A DNA stretch of 64,000 bases from Aspidapion aeneum (Eukaryota > Arthropoda > Insecta > Coleoptera > Brentidae), in the NCBI GenBank assembly GCA_963576565.1, contig OY755044.1, positions 95,308,752-95,372,751 of the forward strand, in the 5' to 3' direction. The notes below the pieces were generated by a model that ran no database searches, was not told where the DNA came from, and worked only from the letters and a program-made list of their open reading frames with translations. The position numbers and the translations under genes are program-made. The first letter of the stretch is position 1; each line of letters starts with the position of its first letter. Shown piece after piece: positions 40,557 through 52,415 of the stretch.

Positions 40557-42107
40557 ATGTCTCAACAACAGATGAAATGTTCATTATGTGACTCCGAATG
40601 CGTTTTTAAATCAAGACCAAAAGAAAATGAGCTCTTTGGATCTAAATGTGACCAATGCAGTGCTTGCTTATGTCGCAACTGCGCTGGTGTTTCCACAACG
40701 GAGTGCCACACCATTGCTCTCAGCCAAAGAGCAGTGATCTTTTACTGCAAAAACTGCAAGGATAAACTAAACGTGACAGCTGAACAAATAGCTTACTTGG
40801 AGGAACTAGTGCTTAAACTGAAAAATGAAGCTGCTCTTAAGGATGCCACATATGAACAAAAAGATATAGATGACGAGAAAAGAATGGAAAACTTAGAAAT
40901 CCAAATAAATACACTGAAATGTGAGTTAAAGCAGAAAGATAACCACATCAGAAGGCTTGAGCGTGGTTCAAGGGCCTTAAATGAAGAAGCAGAGGAGATC
41001 GAACGTGATTGCAATCGCAAGATAAACGAGGCTCTGAAAACAATTGAAGATCAACGAACCCAGATTGTTAACTTAAATTCCCTCAAAAAAAGTCTAGATA
41101 AATCCATACTGGACTACAAAAAAGAACTGCAAGAACTTTCTGCGCAAAATCTTAATATGTTTTCGAAGATAAGCTTTCTTGAAAAGTGCAACAACAAACA
41201 GCTTATTCAAATAACTAGCCTTCGAGATGAAAAGAAAAATTGCACACTAAACACTTATCGCGTCGCAGTACGGCAGCCCCAAATAAACCACACTCCAACA
41301 CAACATCACGTCGTACTAGAACAAACTTCTAAGAAGAACAGAAAACTGCTCATTCTATCTGATGATCATGGAAAAAACCTAGATCGTAACATTCTTAAGC
41401 ATCTAGAGTGCACTGATCTTACGATAGAATCAATTGTCAAACCTGGGGCTCATTTGAACAATGTCTTGTTAAATCTGGAAAAAAAAGTGGCGAGCTTTAA
41501 CTCAAGAGACTATGTAGTTGTCATCGCTGGATCCAATGATTTGTTGAAGGAAAAACGACCTAAATTCCATTTTATTCACGATATGTTAAAAAACTGTGTG
41601 CATACTAATTTTATTTTTCTTGCATGCCCTATATTACCAAAATACAGTAACAAAGACCACATAATTCAGTTTAATAGTAATCTTAAAAAAATTATAAATG
41701 CTTTTAACAAAACATCAGAGACTAGTTTTGAATATATTGATATTAATACTGACAAGGGGTTTAAGGCTAGAAACTGGCTGATCGGCGGGATGGTTACGGA
41801 GTCAATCCAGGTTAATTGCCTACAAGGTACTTTGCTTAGTGATACACTATTATGTTCATCGACAGAAACTAATTCAAAACTTACTAGTTTACTATCTCCG
41901 GCAACCGTTTTGCCCTCAGACAGGCTGCCGGAGGCCTCTATTAGTAGTCAAAACTTTGTCATAAGCCAAAATTTGTCAAATAGTTCCCTTCAGCCTATGA
42001 GTTTACTTGATGAATTAAATATGAGCAGTTGTAGTGGAAGCAGCCTGAATCAAAGTTCTCCTCATCATTTTTTAGAGAAGCGTCTCACCAAAACAATCAA
42101 TCTTTAA
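40557..42107 (+). CDS. CR1-type ORF1 protein: zinc finger, coiled coil, esterase-like domain
   Basis: 516 codons, intact. Residues 9-68: PHD-like zinc finger with CxxC pairs (CSLCDSEC, CDQCSACLCRNC, YCKNC). Residues about 75-225: heptad-rich charged coiled coil, likely for multimerisation. Residues about 260-400: SGNH/GDSL-type esterase fold like that of CR1 ORF1, with LLILSDDHG (block I) and VVVIAGSNDLL (block III). The last 100 residues are Ser/Leu rich and probably disordered. ORF1 proteins of this type bind element RNA. The usual GDSx serine motif reads SDDH and I cannot place the block V His, so esterase activity is uncertain. It precedes ORF2 by 23 bases. Confidence 0.88.
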   Translation: MSQQQMKCSLCDSECVFKSRPKENELFGSKCDQCSACLCRNCAGVSTTECHTIALSQRAVIFYCKNCKDKLNVTAEQIAYLEELVLKLKNEAALKDATYEQKDIDDEKRMENLEIQINTLKCELKQKDNHIRRLERGSRALNEEAEEIERDCNRKINEALKTIEDQRTQIVNLNSLKKSLDKSILDYKKELQELSAQNLNMFSKISFLEKCNNKQLIQITSLRDEKKNCTLNTYRVAVRQPQINHTPTQHHVVLEQTSKKNRKLLILSDDHGKNLDRNILKHLECTDLTIESIVKPGAHLNNVLLNLEKKVASFNSRDYVVVIAGSNDLLKEKRPKFHFIHDMLKNCVHTNFIFLACPILPKYSNKDHIIQFNSNLKKIINAFNKTSETSFEYIDINTDKGFKARNWLIGGMVTESIQVNCLQGTLLSDTLLCSSTETNSKLTSLLSPATVLPSDRLPEASISSQNFVISQNLSNSSLQPMSLLDELNMSSCSGSSLNQSSPHHFLEKRLTKTINL

Positions 42108-42130
42108 CTGATTTTAATCATGTGTCAATA

Positions 42131-44890
42131 ATGCTTCTTAACATCCAATCAGCAAGAAGCAAGGCTGACGAACTGTTCCTATTTCTTGAAAGTGAAAACT
42201 TTCCAAATCTAGTTCTTCTAACAGAACACTGGCTGAAGGATGGGGAACCCTTCTACGTCCCAAACTATCAAACATTATCTAAATTCTGCCGCACTTCTTC
42301 TAATAATGGAGGCACCTCTATCCTTATAAATTCCAAATTCTCATCAATTTCCGACTTTTGCGACTGCAAGAGGTTCGATTTCATGGTCACTGAAAAATCT
42401 TTTGAATTTTCTCTTCTGTATTCAAAATGTCTTAACATCTACATCTTGTGCATTTATCGGTCTCCAAATTCTAATGTATCTGATTTCTTGGATAGCTTTG
42501 AGCTACTCCTATCCAACATACCTGCTAATTCCAAACTAGTAGTTGCTGGCGATTTTAATATAGACTATGGCAATCTCGAAGCTTACTCCACCACGCTTTT
42601 GCTTAACCTTCTTCAAGCTTATGATCTTCAAATGCATGTAAAACAGCCAACAAGGATTACTAATGCTACATCAACTACAATAGACTATATCTGCTCAAAT
42701 CTTAGTACCGATATTGACTGTAATGTTGTGGACTCTGCGCTCTCGGATCATCATGCAATCTTAACCCTACTACCCCTAAAAGCCAAGAAACTTAATAAAC
42801 TAAAAAAACTAGGGCGAATTTTTAGCAAAAAGAATTTTACCAAATTTAAACAAACCTGCAATAATACTTCGTGGCAGCCCTTGCTTGTAAAAGCCAATCC
42901 CCTTGAAGCATTTCATATCCTTTTAAGTGATATTGTCAGCAAATCCTTTCCTTTAAAACCTCTTCGTAAAAAAAGGGACAATAAGCAGTGGCTTACAAAG
43001 GGGTTAAGGATCTCATCAAAGAATTTAAGATCAATTAACATGTTAAAAAAGCACTATGTTGACAACTTATTTATTCGGGAATATCACGCTAACTATCGAA
43101 AACTTTATAGGAAACTGATTAACTCAGCTAAAAATTTGTTCTATTCTAAACGTCTAAATAATGCAACCAATAAATCCAAAGAAACGTGGAATATCATAAA
43201 AGAAATAACTGGGAAAACAAACACTACACCACATGAAATTGAAATTGAACCGGAGATTTTAAATAACTTTTATTGCAATGTTGCTGAAGATCTTACCACA
43301 AAGATTAGCTCTGATATTGATCCCCTAACCTATGTAGAAAACTTACGAGTAAATGATTGTTTTACAATTGTACCTACTGATACACATGAAGTCAAATGTG
43401 TCCTTAAATCTTTTAAAAATCAAACATCAGCAGGTTCTGATGGTATATCATCTAAAATTCTTAACGAACTTCCAAACCAGGCCCTCCATGTTCTAGCTGA
43501 AGCGATTAATCTTTCCTTTTCCTCAGGTGTTTTTCCATCAACACTAAAAAAGGCACTTGTCGTACCGATTCATAAAAAGGGCAATACAAAAGACCCCACA
43601 AACTATAGGCCAATATCGCTACTTTCAACTATTTCCAAATTAATTGAAAAACTCTTCAAAAAAAGAATGATGGATTTTTTAGTAGAACATAATATCCTTA
43701 GCTCGGCTCAGTTCGGATTTCTTCCAAAAAAAAGCACCCATGATGCTATGTACCGGGTAATTGGACAGATTTTTAGGCACTACAACAATGGCTATTCCAC
43801 TGCGGGGGCTTTCTGTGACTTGTCTAAGGCCTTTGACTGTGTGAGTCACAGAACGCTCCTGCGAAAGCTGGAGGTCTATGGTTTTCGAGATACAGCTCTT
43901 GACTGGTTCCGTTCGTACCTATCATGTCGCAGCCAGCGTGTCACCGCGGGAGGTGTGAGTTCTTCAGAGCAACATATCAAGTATGGAGTTCCACAAGGCT
44001 CAGTTCTTGGACCAGTATTATTCCTCGTCTATATAAATGATTTTTTAAATTTGGACGTCTCTGGAGATCTCACGGCATTTGCGGATGATGCAACGGTGGT
44101 GTGGTACAGCGAAAAACCGGAAGACTTAGTAGAAATCATGTCCAATGACATGCAGAAGATCAAGCTATGGTGCGATTCCAACGGACTGCTGCTGAACTTT
44201 ACCAAAACCCAAATAATGGGTTTCCGATGCAATATAAATGACATCAACTTCGATCAAGTCATTATTAACTCTACAGAGAACACAAGTTTTCTTGGACTTC
44301 AAATAGATGACGACCTTAAATTTGAATCCCATATAACTACTCTTAATAAAAAACTTTCATCTGGTTGCTATTATGTGCGGGCTGTGTCCCGGAATCTTAA
44401 TCTTTCTATTGCCAAATCTGTTTACTTTGCTGTCGTTCAGTCGCATCTTAGCTATGGTCTTCCTTTTTGGGGTTCCTGCTCCTATTATCTCTTTAAATCT
44501 GTGTTTACAATTCAAAAACGAGCAGTTCGTTTTATAACTGGTGCCTCACCAAGAGATTCTTGTCGACCATTGTTTCCTAGTCTTAACATTCTAACCCTAA
44601 CATGCCTTTATATACTCGAATCAACAGCCCTAATTCATAAACATAAAGGCTCATTTCCAGTTCAGGAAGCTACATACATGACGCGTCAAAGAGACAATAT
44701 TCCACTACCTATCCCTCATTCATCTTTGGTACAAAATTCTATTATCTATAAAGCCATCAAACTATTTAATCATCTTCCAGCTGACCTAAAGAACGTTTTA
44801 GATACATCTAATTTTAGAAAACAATTAAAAAACCTACTAATTAAACACGCATTCTACACTGTCGACGAATTCTTCTATCATTCTTTCTAA
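42131..44890 (+). CDS. CR1-type ORF2: AP endonuclease and reverse transcriptase
   Basis: 919 codons from the first ATG (42131); an upstream ATG at 42120 gives only a three-codon peptide. Residues 1-220: APE-type endonuclease starting MLLNIQSARSKADELFLFL, with LTEHWL, VVAGDFNIDY and SALSDHHAIL (the catalytic Asp/His pair). Residues about 425-690: RT with PIHKKGNTKDPTNYRPISLL, LSSAQFGFLPKKSTHDA, FCDLSKAFDCVSHRTLLRKL, YGVPQGSVLGPVLFLVYIND and catalytic AFADDATVV. The C-terminal domain is typical of CR1/Jockey relatives; no RNase H. All motifs are intact. It nicks target DNA and copies element RNA in target-primed reverse transcription. Confidence 0.93.
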   Translation: MLLNIQSARSKADELFLFLESENFPNLVLLTEHWLKDGEPFYVPNYQTLSKFCRTSSNNGGTSILINSKFSSISDFCDCKRFDFMVTEKSFEFSLLYSKCLNIYILCIYRSPNSNVSDFLDSFELLLSNIPANSKLVVAGDFNIDYGNLEAYSTTLLLNLLQAYDLQMHVKQPTRITNATSTTIDYICSNLSTDIDCNVVDSALSDHHAILTLLPLKAKKLNKLKKLGRIFSKKNFTKFKQTCNNTSWQPLLVKANPLEAFHILLSDIVSKSFPLKPLRKKRDNKQWLTKGLRISSKNLRSINMLKKHYVDNLFIREYHANYRKLYRKLINSAKNLFYSKRLNNATNKSKETWNIIKEITGKTNTTPHEIEIEPEILNNFYCNVAEDLTTKISSDIDPLTYVENLRVNDCFTIVPTDTHEVKCVLKSFKNQTSAGSDGISSKILNELPNQALHVLAEAINLSFSSGVFPSTLKKALVVPIHKKGNTKDPTNYRPISLLSTISKLIEKLFKKRMMDFLVEHNILSSAQFGFLPKKSTHDAMYRVIGQIFRHYNNGYSTAGAFCDLSKAFDCVSHRTLLRKLEVYGFRDTALDWFRSYLSCRSQRVTAGGVSSSEQHIKYGVPQGSVLGPVLFLVYINDFLNLDVSGDLTAFADDATVVWYSEKPEDLVEIMSNDMQKIKLWCDSNGLLLNFTKTQIMGFRCNINDINFDQVIINSTENTSFLGLQIDDDLKFESHITTLNKKLSSGCYYVRAVSRNLNLSIAKSVYFAVVQSHLSYGLPFWGSCSYYLFKSVFTIQKRAVRFITGASPRDSCRPLFPSLNILTLTCLYILESTALIHKHKGSFPVQEATYMTRQRDNIPLPIPHSSLVQNSIIYKAIKLFNHLPADLKNVLDTSNFRKQLKNLLIKHAFYTVDEFFYHSF

Positions 44891-45696
44891 AACGATAATT
44901 GTAACCCCAAATATTGTCTCTGTTCTAAATTCTTTGCTACCATTACTATTCCCTCTACTCTAACTGTATTTATGCTGTTTCCCCTACAATAATAGCTCAC
45001 CTTATCTTTATTTATTTTATTTTATTTTTTTCTAACGACTACTCAAATAACATGTTACTTACATAGCTGCAACATATCTATTTTATATATCATTTTAATT
45101 AGTACGTTTATTTATGTTTCCTGTTTTAATTATTATTATCATTATTTTTATTTTTTTTTAATTACATTGACTGTTGCTGTTTTATCTTTACAATTTGACG
45201 TCCCATGTTTTTTAATAGATTTTATTTAAATTGCTTCTATATTATATTATTTTTTATATATATATTTTAAATTAACATCCTGTATTACCTTCATATGTAA
45301 CCATAACTGTACCTGCTATATTTTTTATATTGAATGTATCTCTTTGTATTCTAGGTTGGTTTACTCATGCCAATACTTTTTTTAAAACTTTTTTACTATT
45401 ATTATTACTTTTTTTAAAATTTATTTTGTTTGTTTGTCTGTTTTTTTTTAACTTTAGACTTATGCCTTTAACTTAAGAATACCTATCAAGTTGAACTAAA
45501 ATTAATATTAAGTTTTCAATTTTTTCCTCTAGGTTAAGTGCTCTATATTTTTCATAATGACCTTATCTTACATACTACATTTATTTTTAAGTTTTTTTTT
45601 TTTTTTTGCTATATAGGTATTTAAGCTTTGTTAATAAGAGTTTATATTCTTGAACAATAAAGCATGTTTGAACTGAACTGAACTGAACTGAAATAA

Positions 45697-46102
45697 AAAT
45701 AATTAAAAAAAAAATTAGGTGGTCAATTTTTTTAGAAAAATTTTTTTGGTGTAATTTTTTATGAATGCAATATTGAATGCAATGTTTTTTTTTATATTTT
45801 TTTTAAATAAAAATAAGTCTCTAGTGAGACATAGTATCTGAGGGCACGGCAGTGCCTCGCCAAGTTCGCGCGCCGTAACCATCTTTTCTGGAAACATTTC
45901 AGCCGATATTTGACCTACCTAAAAGTCTACTTCGGAATGAGCTACGAATCTCAAACTTTGCACAGTCGTAGATCTCCATGAAGTTAACAACCCCTTCAAG
46001 TTTCATGGAATTCCATAAAGTAGTAAAGTAGTTACGAAATTTCAAAAAACGTCGAAATTGCCACTCACTCACTGACTTACTCATAGATCATCAATATTCT
46101 AC
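45697..46102. repeat. Head of a second composite repeat
   Basis: Two short hairpins (GTCTCTAGTGAGAC at 45817, GGCACGGCAGTGCC at 45844), then a CACTCACTCACTGACTTACTC tract at 46062-46082 leading into the minisatellite. The layout resembles the TGTC family but the sequence differs. Confidence 0.55.
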
Positions 46103-47290
46103 TGTACTTCCAGACATGCTACAAAGCTGAAATTTGGCAGACTGATAGAAATTATGACCAAACCCCTGGGAAAAATCAAAAAACCCCAAAATTTACTCCC
46201 TTCCCCTATACATTTAAAGTTATATAAAAGTAACATCGCCCACTTCCAGAAATGCTAGAGAATTGAGCTTTGGCAGACTGATAGGCACTATGATAAAACT
46301 ATAGGAAAAAATCAAAAAACCCCAAAATTTTTATTTACTCCCCTCCCCTATACATTTAAAGTTATGTTAAAGTTACATTGCCCACTTCCAGAAATGCTCG
46401 AGAGTTGAGCTTGGTAGACTGAACTATAGGAAAAAATTAAAACACCCCAAAATTCTAATTTACTTCCCTCCCCTGTAAATGTAAAGTTAAGTAAAAGTAA
46501 CATTGCCTACTTCCAGACATGCTAGAGAGCTGAGCTTTGGAAGACCGATGGTAATTATGATAAAGTTATAGAAAAAAATTAAAACACCTCAAAATTCTAA
46601 TTTACTTCCTTTCCCTATAAATGTAAAGTTATGTAAAAGTATCACTGCCCACTTCCAGAAACGCTAGAGAGCTGAACTTTTTAAGACTGAAAGACAATAT
46701 GATAAAACTATATAAAAAAATTTAAAAACACAAACATTTTAATTTACTTCCCTCTCCTATAAATTTAAATTTATATAAAACTAACATTGCACGTTTCCAG
46801 AAACGCTAGAGAGCTGAGCATTGGAATGCTGATAGAAATTATGATAAAACCATGGGAAAAAATTTAAAAAGTCCAATATTTTCATTTACTCTCCTCCCCT
46901 ATAAATGTAAAGTTATGTAAAAGTAACATTACCCACTTCCAGAAACGTTAGAGAGCTGAGCATTGGAAGACTGATAGGAACTATGATAAAATTATAGGAC
47001 AAAATTTAAAAACACGACAATTTTAATTTATTTCCCTCTACTATAAATGTATTTATATAAAACTAACATTGCCCACTTCCAGAAACGCTAGAGAGCTGAG
47101 CATTGGAATGCTAATAGAAATTATGATAAAACCATGGGAAAAAATTTATGTCTAATATTTTCATTTACTCTCCTCCCCTATACATGTAAAGTTATGTAAA
47201 AGTAACATTGTGCACTTTCAACGCTAGAGAGCTGAGCTTTGGAAGGCTAATAGGAACTACAATAAACCATGGAAAAAAATTAAAAAACCT
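46103..47290. repeat. Minisatellite, about nine units of 130-145 bp
   Basis: Each unit holds CACTTCCAGAAACGCTAGAGAG, GAGCTTTGG, then a poly-A-like stretch and CTCCCCTATAAATGTAAAG. Unit starts lie near 46110, 46240, 46382, 46508, 46646, 46790, 46935, 47068 and 47212. Confidence 0.9.
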
Positions 47291-47322
47291 CAAAAATTTA
47301 AGTAAGGCATTGCAAAAGTTTT

Positions 47323-47500
47323 GAACAATATTCCGCATATTTTACTACTTTAAAAATTAAGTATTATCCAATTCCTTTAAAAAAGAAGTGAAATCATAAC
47401 AAAAACATTTCATGTAAAAAAGGCCAAGTACGCGAAAATGGCATTCCGTAAAAAAAATTGAGATAAAAGTAAAGCCAAGTTCTCCAATACAAATTTCTAT
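47323..47500 (+). repeat. Dispersed repeat X, copy 3
   Basis: Same sequence as 34567-34745 (CATTTCATGTAAAAAAGGCC and TTGAGATAAAAGTAAAGCC). Confidence 0.7.
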
Positions 47501-47568
47501 TGAGGTATGTGAGAAACAAAAACTAAAGAATTAATCAAACTAAATTATTGCACTAATCACTTGACTAT

Positions 47569-48140
47569 CTAGATAGTATTTTCAAACCTATAATTTGAGC
47601 TTTTAATCCAATCAGTAATTTCTTTTTTACACTTAAAATATGATTTAGTTCTAATACTAACAGGCAAACTATTGTAAACTTTGGGACCTACACAAAAAAT
47701 GTGATTTTGGCAGATTGAGTGTTTGGGGTTTTGCAGAGCAAGATTCTGTTGAGTCACATTCCTAGTGTTTAAACCATGGGCTATAGCATTTTTATAAAAG
47801 TTTGATTTTAACATAAAACGAATGACAGCTTTTGATGTAGTGTTAAAAAGCTGCTATCTTTGAAAACAAGCTGTGTTGGGTATCTTTTATTTTTGAACAA
47901 AATTATTTTTATTATCCACACACTGTAACTTCAAGTTTTTTCAAAATTGTTGCTCCTGCACCGCCCCAAACCACAATGCCATAGTTTAAGATAGATTCTA
48001 CTAAAACCAAATATACTGATTTTAGTATTGAAAAAGGCAGGACATTTCTTAGTTCATAGAATTTAGATATTAACTTATTAAAAAGAATAAATGAACAGAT
48101 ATTATAAATAAATAAATAGTTCTTTATTTCCAACAGTTAA
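47569..48140 (-). pseudogene. CR1/Jockey-type RT C-terminal fragment, decayed
   Basis: Minus strand. ISKFYELRNVLPFSILKSVY, LVESILNYGIVVWGGAG, then stops, then a second open piece with NTRNVTQQNLALQNPKHSIC and FCVGPKVYNSLPVSIR. These are the thumb/C-terminal motifs of such elements. A different copy from the one at 30921. Confidence 0.8.
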
Positions 48141-48347
48141 AAAAACCACTAACAGGAAATATGACAAGTGTAAAACATATTTAAATTCCTATTTCTAGTA
48201 GTTTTGCAAAAAAAAAATATTTAACTAATTGTTAGTAATTATAAGCAATTTCTTTCTAATAGTGACCAGTGAATCTGCAAATATATCAATATTATTTTCA
48301 ACACTGTTAAATATATTGCACATATAAAAGATATGACATCTTGTAAG

Positions 48348-48432
48348 AATAGAATAGAATAGAGTAGAATAGAGTAGAATAGAGTAGAATAGAGTAGAAT
48401 AGAGTAGAATAGAGTAGAATAGAATAGAATCA
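48348..48432. repeat. (AGAATAGAGT)n microsatellite
   Basis: About eight decamer units, next to ATCATTTATTTTCC (48430). On the minus strand this reads as an AATAAATGAT polyadenylation signal followed by (ATTCT)n, the likely tail of an old minus-strand retroelement. Confidence 0.85.
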
Positions 48433-49170
48433 TTTATTTTCCTAAAGACAATTTACACTTGTGTGAGAATAGTTTTAAGCATGTTGGTATTAGGACGCTC
48501 ACAGTAAAAAGTGACTGAGTTTCTTGTGTTTTGCCTAGGAATATTAGAAATAGAAAGTGAGATTTTTCTTGCAGAAAATATTTTTAAGCAGAGCTGAGAA
48601 AGAAATTATTAAATATTTAATTGAGAAAAACACCAACAAAGGGAAACTAATGGAAGGATTTAATTTATTTTCTGTTTTGTTTATTATTTTTTTAAATTGT
48701 TAAAATACCTAATAAAAAAAAGAAAAAATTGCATAGGTTTTTTTGTAAATGTCCAAATCAAAATGAAGAAAATGTCCTATAACCCCAAGTTTATAGGCAT
48801 TTTGATATATGAGGCTGATTTACATTTATTTAACCATGTTTGAAGTGATGCATACTGGATTTCCAACATTCAATGCTTTTTGGGAGTTTCCAGTGTTTCT
48901 AGGGGAGATAGAAAAACCTACCAAGAGACTGGATTTTCAAGAGGAGCCCAAATATAAAAAATTTTGATATATTCTTACGAGTTATGGGGGTTTTTAGAAA
49001 AGTGCATTTATTTATGAAAATTTAATTTTGGTGTAAATTGCTTTTTTGTAGGTAAACTCTTTTTTATAAAGAATCCAATTATTGAATTTCATCTTTCAGT
49101 TTTTGAGATATTGCATAAAATTGTTATTTCTTTGTGCAATGATTCCTTTAACTTTTTTATAATCATTGTA
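48433..49170. other. Unassigned sequence
   Basis: Possibly the 3' UTR of a minus-strand non-LTR relic. No ORF. Confidence 0.35.
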
Positions 49171-50447
49171 CAGGGTGTCCCAAATTGGGCACTTTTAGGG
49201 GGTTTAAGGTACTTCTAGGGGAGACAGAGAAAAACTGACCACGCATTGCGAGGCTCAAATTTCAAGAGAAGACTTATAGTGAAAACCGCATTTTGAAATA
49301 TCGTCTCGTCTTTGAGCTACGGGGGCTTTTTGAAGTCTGCATTTTTGAAGGGGGTCTATAACTTCGTTATTAGTGGAAATTTTGATTTAGAGTAAATTGC
49401 AGTTTTATAGACTTTGTCACGAGGAATTCAACCGCTAAATTATATTTTAACTGTCACTTTTAGTTTTTGAGATATGACATAAAGTTGCATTTTTTCTTAT
49501 GGAATGGCCTATATTTTAATTAATTTTCGAATTCGTCATTGAATTCTTTTTAAAATGATGTATCATATGCCATAGTTTGATTGAGCGGTTTAGGAGATAT
49601 TCAGCTTTTTCACTTATTTCTAGTGCGCTATGATTTCCTGCTGAGGCAGGTAAGGGCACTCCAGTATTTTTATTATTTTACACAGTCACAAATATAGTAA
49701 GGCTGGTTCTGAAAAATTATAATTCAGCTGACGGCCCTTAAAGCCTAGTTATAAAAAGTTTTAAAAAATGATACATATTTCAAAATAAAATTAAAACGCT
49801 TTTGTGCAAAATAATTTCATATCAAAGCGTAATGTCAAATTGTTTAAACAATTGAAAACAATGACAAAACGCCAAGACGCAAGGCCAACTTGATTTGCAT
49901 AGTATAAGACAACAAAACTATAGGACCATTGAAGTAGGATTTGACCGCAAGGCTTTCACGTCAATGGCGCATGACGTCATTCAACGCACACTAGACAAAA
50001 ATAAAAACTTTAATTATCTCGGAAACCGCTCAATCAAACTATGACATATGATACATCATTTTGAAATGAATTCAATCACGAATTCGAAAATTAATTAAAA
50101 TATAGGCCATTCCATAAGAAAAAATGCAACCTTATGTCATATCTCAAAAACTAAAAGTGACAGTTAAAATTTAATTTAGCGGTTGAATTCTTCGTGACAA
50201 AGTCGTAGACAAATTGCAATTTACTCTAAATCAATATTTCCAATAATAACGAAGTTATAGACCCTCCTCCAAAATGCAGACTTTTCAAAAAGCCCCCGTA
50301 GCTCAAAGACGAGACGATATTTCAAAATGCGGTTTTCACTACAAGTCTTCTCTTGAAATTTGAGCCTCGTAATGCGTGGTCAGTTTTTCTCTGTCTTCTT
50401 TAGAAGTACCTTAAACCCCCCAAAAGTGCCCAATTTGGGACACCCTG
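49171..50447. mobile_element. Long-TIR element, CAGGGTGTCCC type
   Basis: TA-flanked ends CAGGGTGTCCCAAATTGGGC / CAATTTGGGACACCCTG. Arms of about 440 bp are inverted (TGATTGAGCGGTTT at left; AAACCGCTCAATCA at right). The 400-bp core is non-coding. Confidence 0.9.
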
Positions 50448-50558
50448 TATTTTGATATTGTTTGTTTTTATTTTATTTTGTAATTTGTGTACTTGGTTTC
50501 GAATATTTTAAAATTGTTAAATTAAGAAATTAAATAAAAACAAAGAGGTACTTAAAAA

Positions 50559-51124
50559 ATACTCTGCCAATCTATGGGCACCTAAGCTCACACTAGGTAC
50601 TATAGTTATAGTGTGAGCTAATATAATCAAAAACTGAAATATATTTTATTCAACTCCAGACTCAATTACCTTTCGTTTGATACCACACAAGCCATGTCAT
50701 GACTGAACTCAAATTTTTTTAATCTACCCCCCACCCTTTAAAAAAAAACTAAAATGTATTTTGTTTAACTCCAGACTCAATTACCTTTCGTTTGATATCA
50801 CACACGCCATATTTTCACTTAAACTCTAATTTTTGACATCTACCCCCACCCTGTTTTTAAAAATAAACTAAAATTCATTTTTTTTAACTCCAGACTTAAT
50901 TACCTTTCGTTTGATATCACACACGCCATATTTTCACATAAACTCTAATTTTTGGAATCTACCCCCACCCTTTTATTTGGCTTGCGTTCGGTGGATTTTG
51001 TTCATTTTTAAATGGGACCATCACGGCCCAAGACCCAACTTAGGTACCAAATTTTATTAAAATCGGACAAGCGGTTTTTGAGTTATGCGGGTTGGTCGTT
51101 ACAGACAGACATACAGACAGACAT

Positions 51125-51155
<31 letters not shown>

Positions 51156-51290
51156 GCAAAACAAAAAAGTTTCAAAATCATCTGAAACGCAAAGATATAT
51201 AAAAATTTTTGAAATCGGAGCAACTTTTTTTTTCTCAAAAAAATTAAGATCACCATAGCTCACACTACTTATAGTAGTAGTGTGAGCTAA
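50559..51290 (-). mobile_element. Microsatellite HINE-like element, copy H
   Basis: Reverse copy with ATACTCTGCC start, hairpins, three tandem units, (GACA)n at 51102-51158 and end GTGTGAGCTAA. It lies 110 bp beyond the long-TIR element. Confidence 0.9.
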
Positions 51291-52415
51291 TACAAATTAA
51301 GATAACATAAAAAAATATGTAAATAATAAAATATTGAGTGTGGTATACTTATTGGGGCATCATAAAATTGCTACACAATACTTTTTGTTGTAATACCTGT
51401 GTCTATTTTTACGAACCAAAAAATTTTGTGTTTGTTTGAAACTGTTAAAGAATTTAGTTAACCATGCAATTTCAAATATACCTATGTTTTTTTGCATACC
51501 ACTTATGATGCTGAAGTGTACCTCAATTTAAAATAAATCTTATGTTTATTTTAAAACTCAAATAAAAAGAGTGTCATTCTATGAGATAAAAACCAACTTT
51601 ATGTAATATCTTGAAAACTAAAAGTGACAGATAAAGGTCAATTTGACATTTTAATTCTTTGCAAAAAAGAACTATAATAATGCAATTTTTTCATTTTCAA
51701 AAACCTTATATAGCCAAAAAAACTGATTGCCATATCAAGAAGTGGTTTTTACCATCAATTATCTCCTGAAAATCGAGGCTTGCAAGTGGGGGAGTCAGTT
51801 TTTTTCTATCCCCCTTATAAATACCTGAAATCCCCCAAAAACATCGAATTTGAGACACTCTTGTGTACCTAACTATTTTAATGATTTAGTGTGTTCTAAC
51901 CAATGTGTGAATTGCGCATTTTTTGTTCGTTTGCAGGACACTGCGCATCTAACACTGTAAGCTTCAGCATTATCCGGTACAAATGTGAGTATCCTAGAAC
52001 ATAATGTGTTAGAACACATTACTGTAAAAATATTAGAGACTTATTGGAAATGAAATAAGTGTTAGCAGTATTTTGTCTGCGTACTTGCGCCGTAAAGTAA
52101 ACTTTATTACAGATTTTTTAAGTTTTATTTGGCTCTTTCATCTCATCGTTACCATCCCTGTCGGATCTTTAATAATATGCACTATGGCGTCATCGTCCGC
52201 CTCGGCCAAAATAGCACCTCACAAATCCTTTAGTTTTTAATATTTAAAAAAAAAATCTATAAAAATCCTAGCTGATGATCTGACATGATATGTCTACTCT
52301 GAACACATAACAAGGCACAATCTTATTCCTATTTAACAGTCATGGTTCTAGATAGAACCAGATGTGAGAACGTGGTCTGGTCATGCCTTAAGGCTCATTT
52401 ATAATCGTGTTCACT
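51291..52415. other. Unassigned intergenic sequence
   Basis: AT-rich, no gene. A patch at 51580-51860 (GAGATAAAAACCAACTTTATG, CTGAAATCCCCC) is a degraded relative of the long-TIR arm at 49171. Confidence 0.45.

Larger units (their letters stand above)
40330..45696 (+). mobile_element. Complete CR1-like non-LTR retrotransposon
   Basis: Two long open ORFs, a 3' UTR of about 0.8 kb, an AATAAA at 45656 and a terminal (ACTGA)n repeat (about 45670-45691). The 5' limit is approximate: the GC-richer leader from about 40340 to 40556 looks like its 5' UTR. No disabling mutation was seen, so it may be recent or active. Confidence 0.88.
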
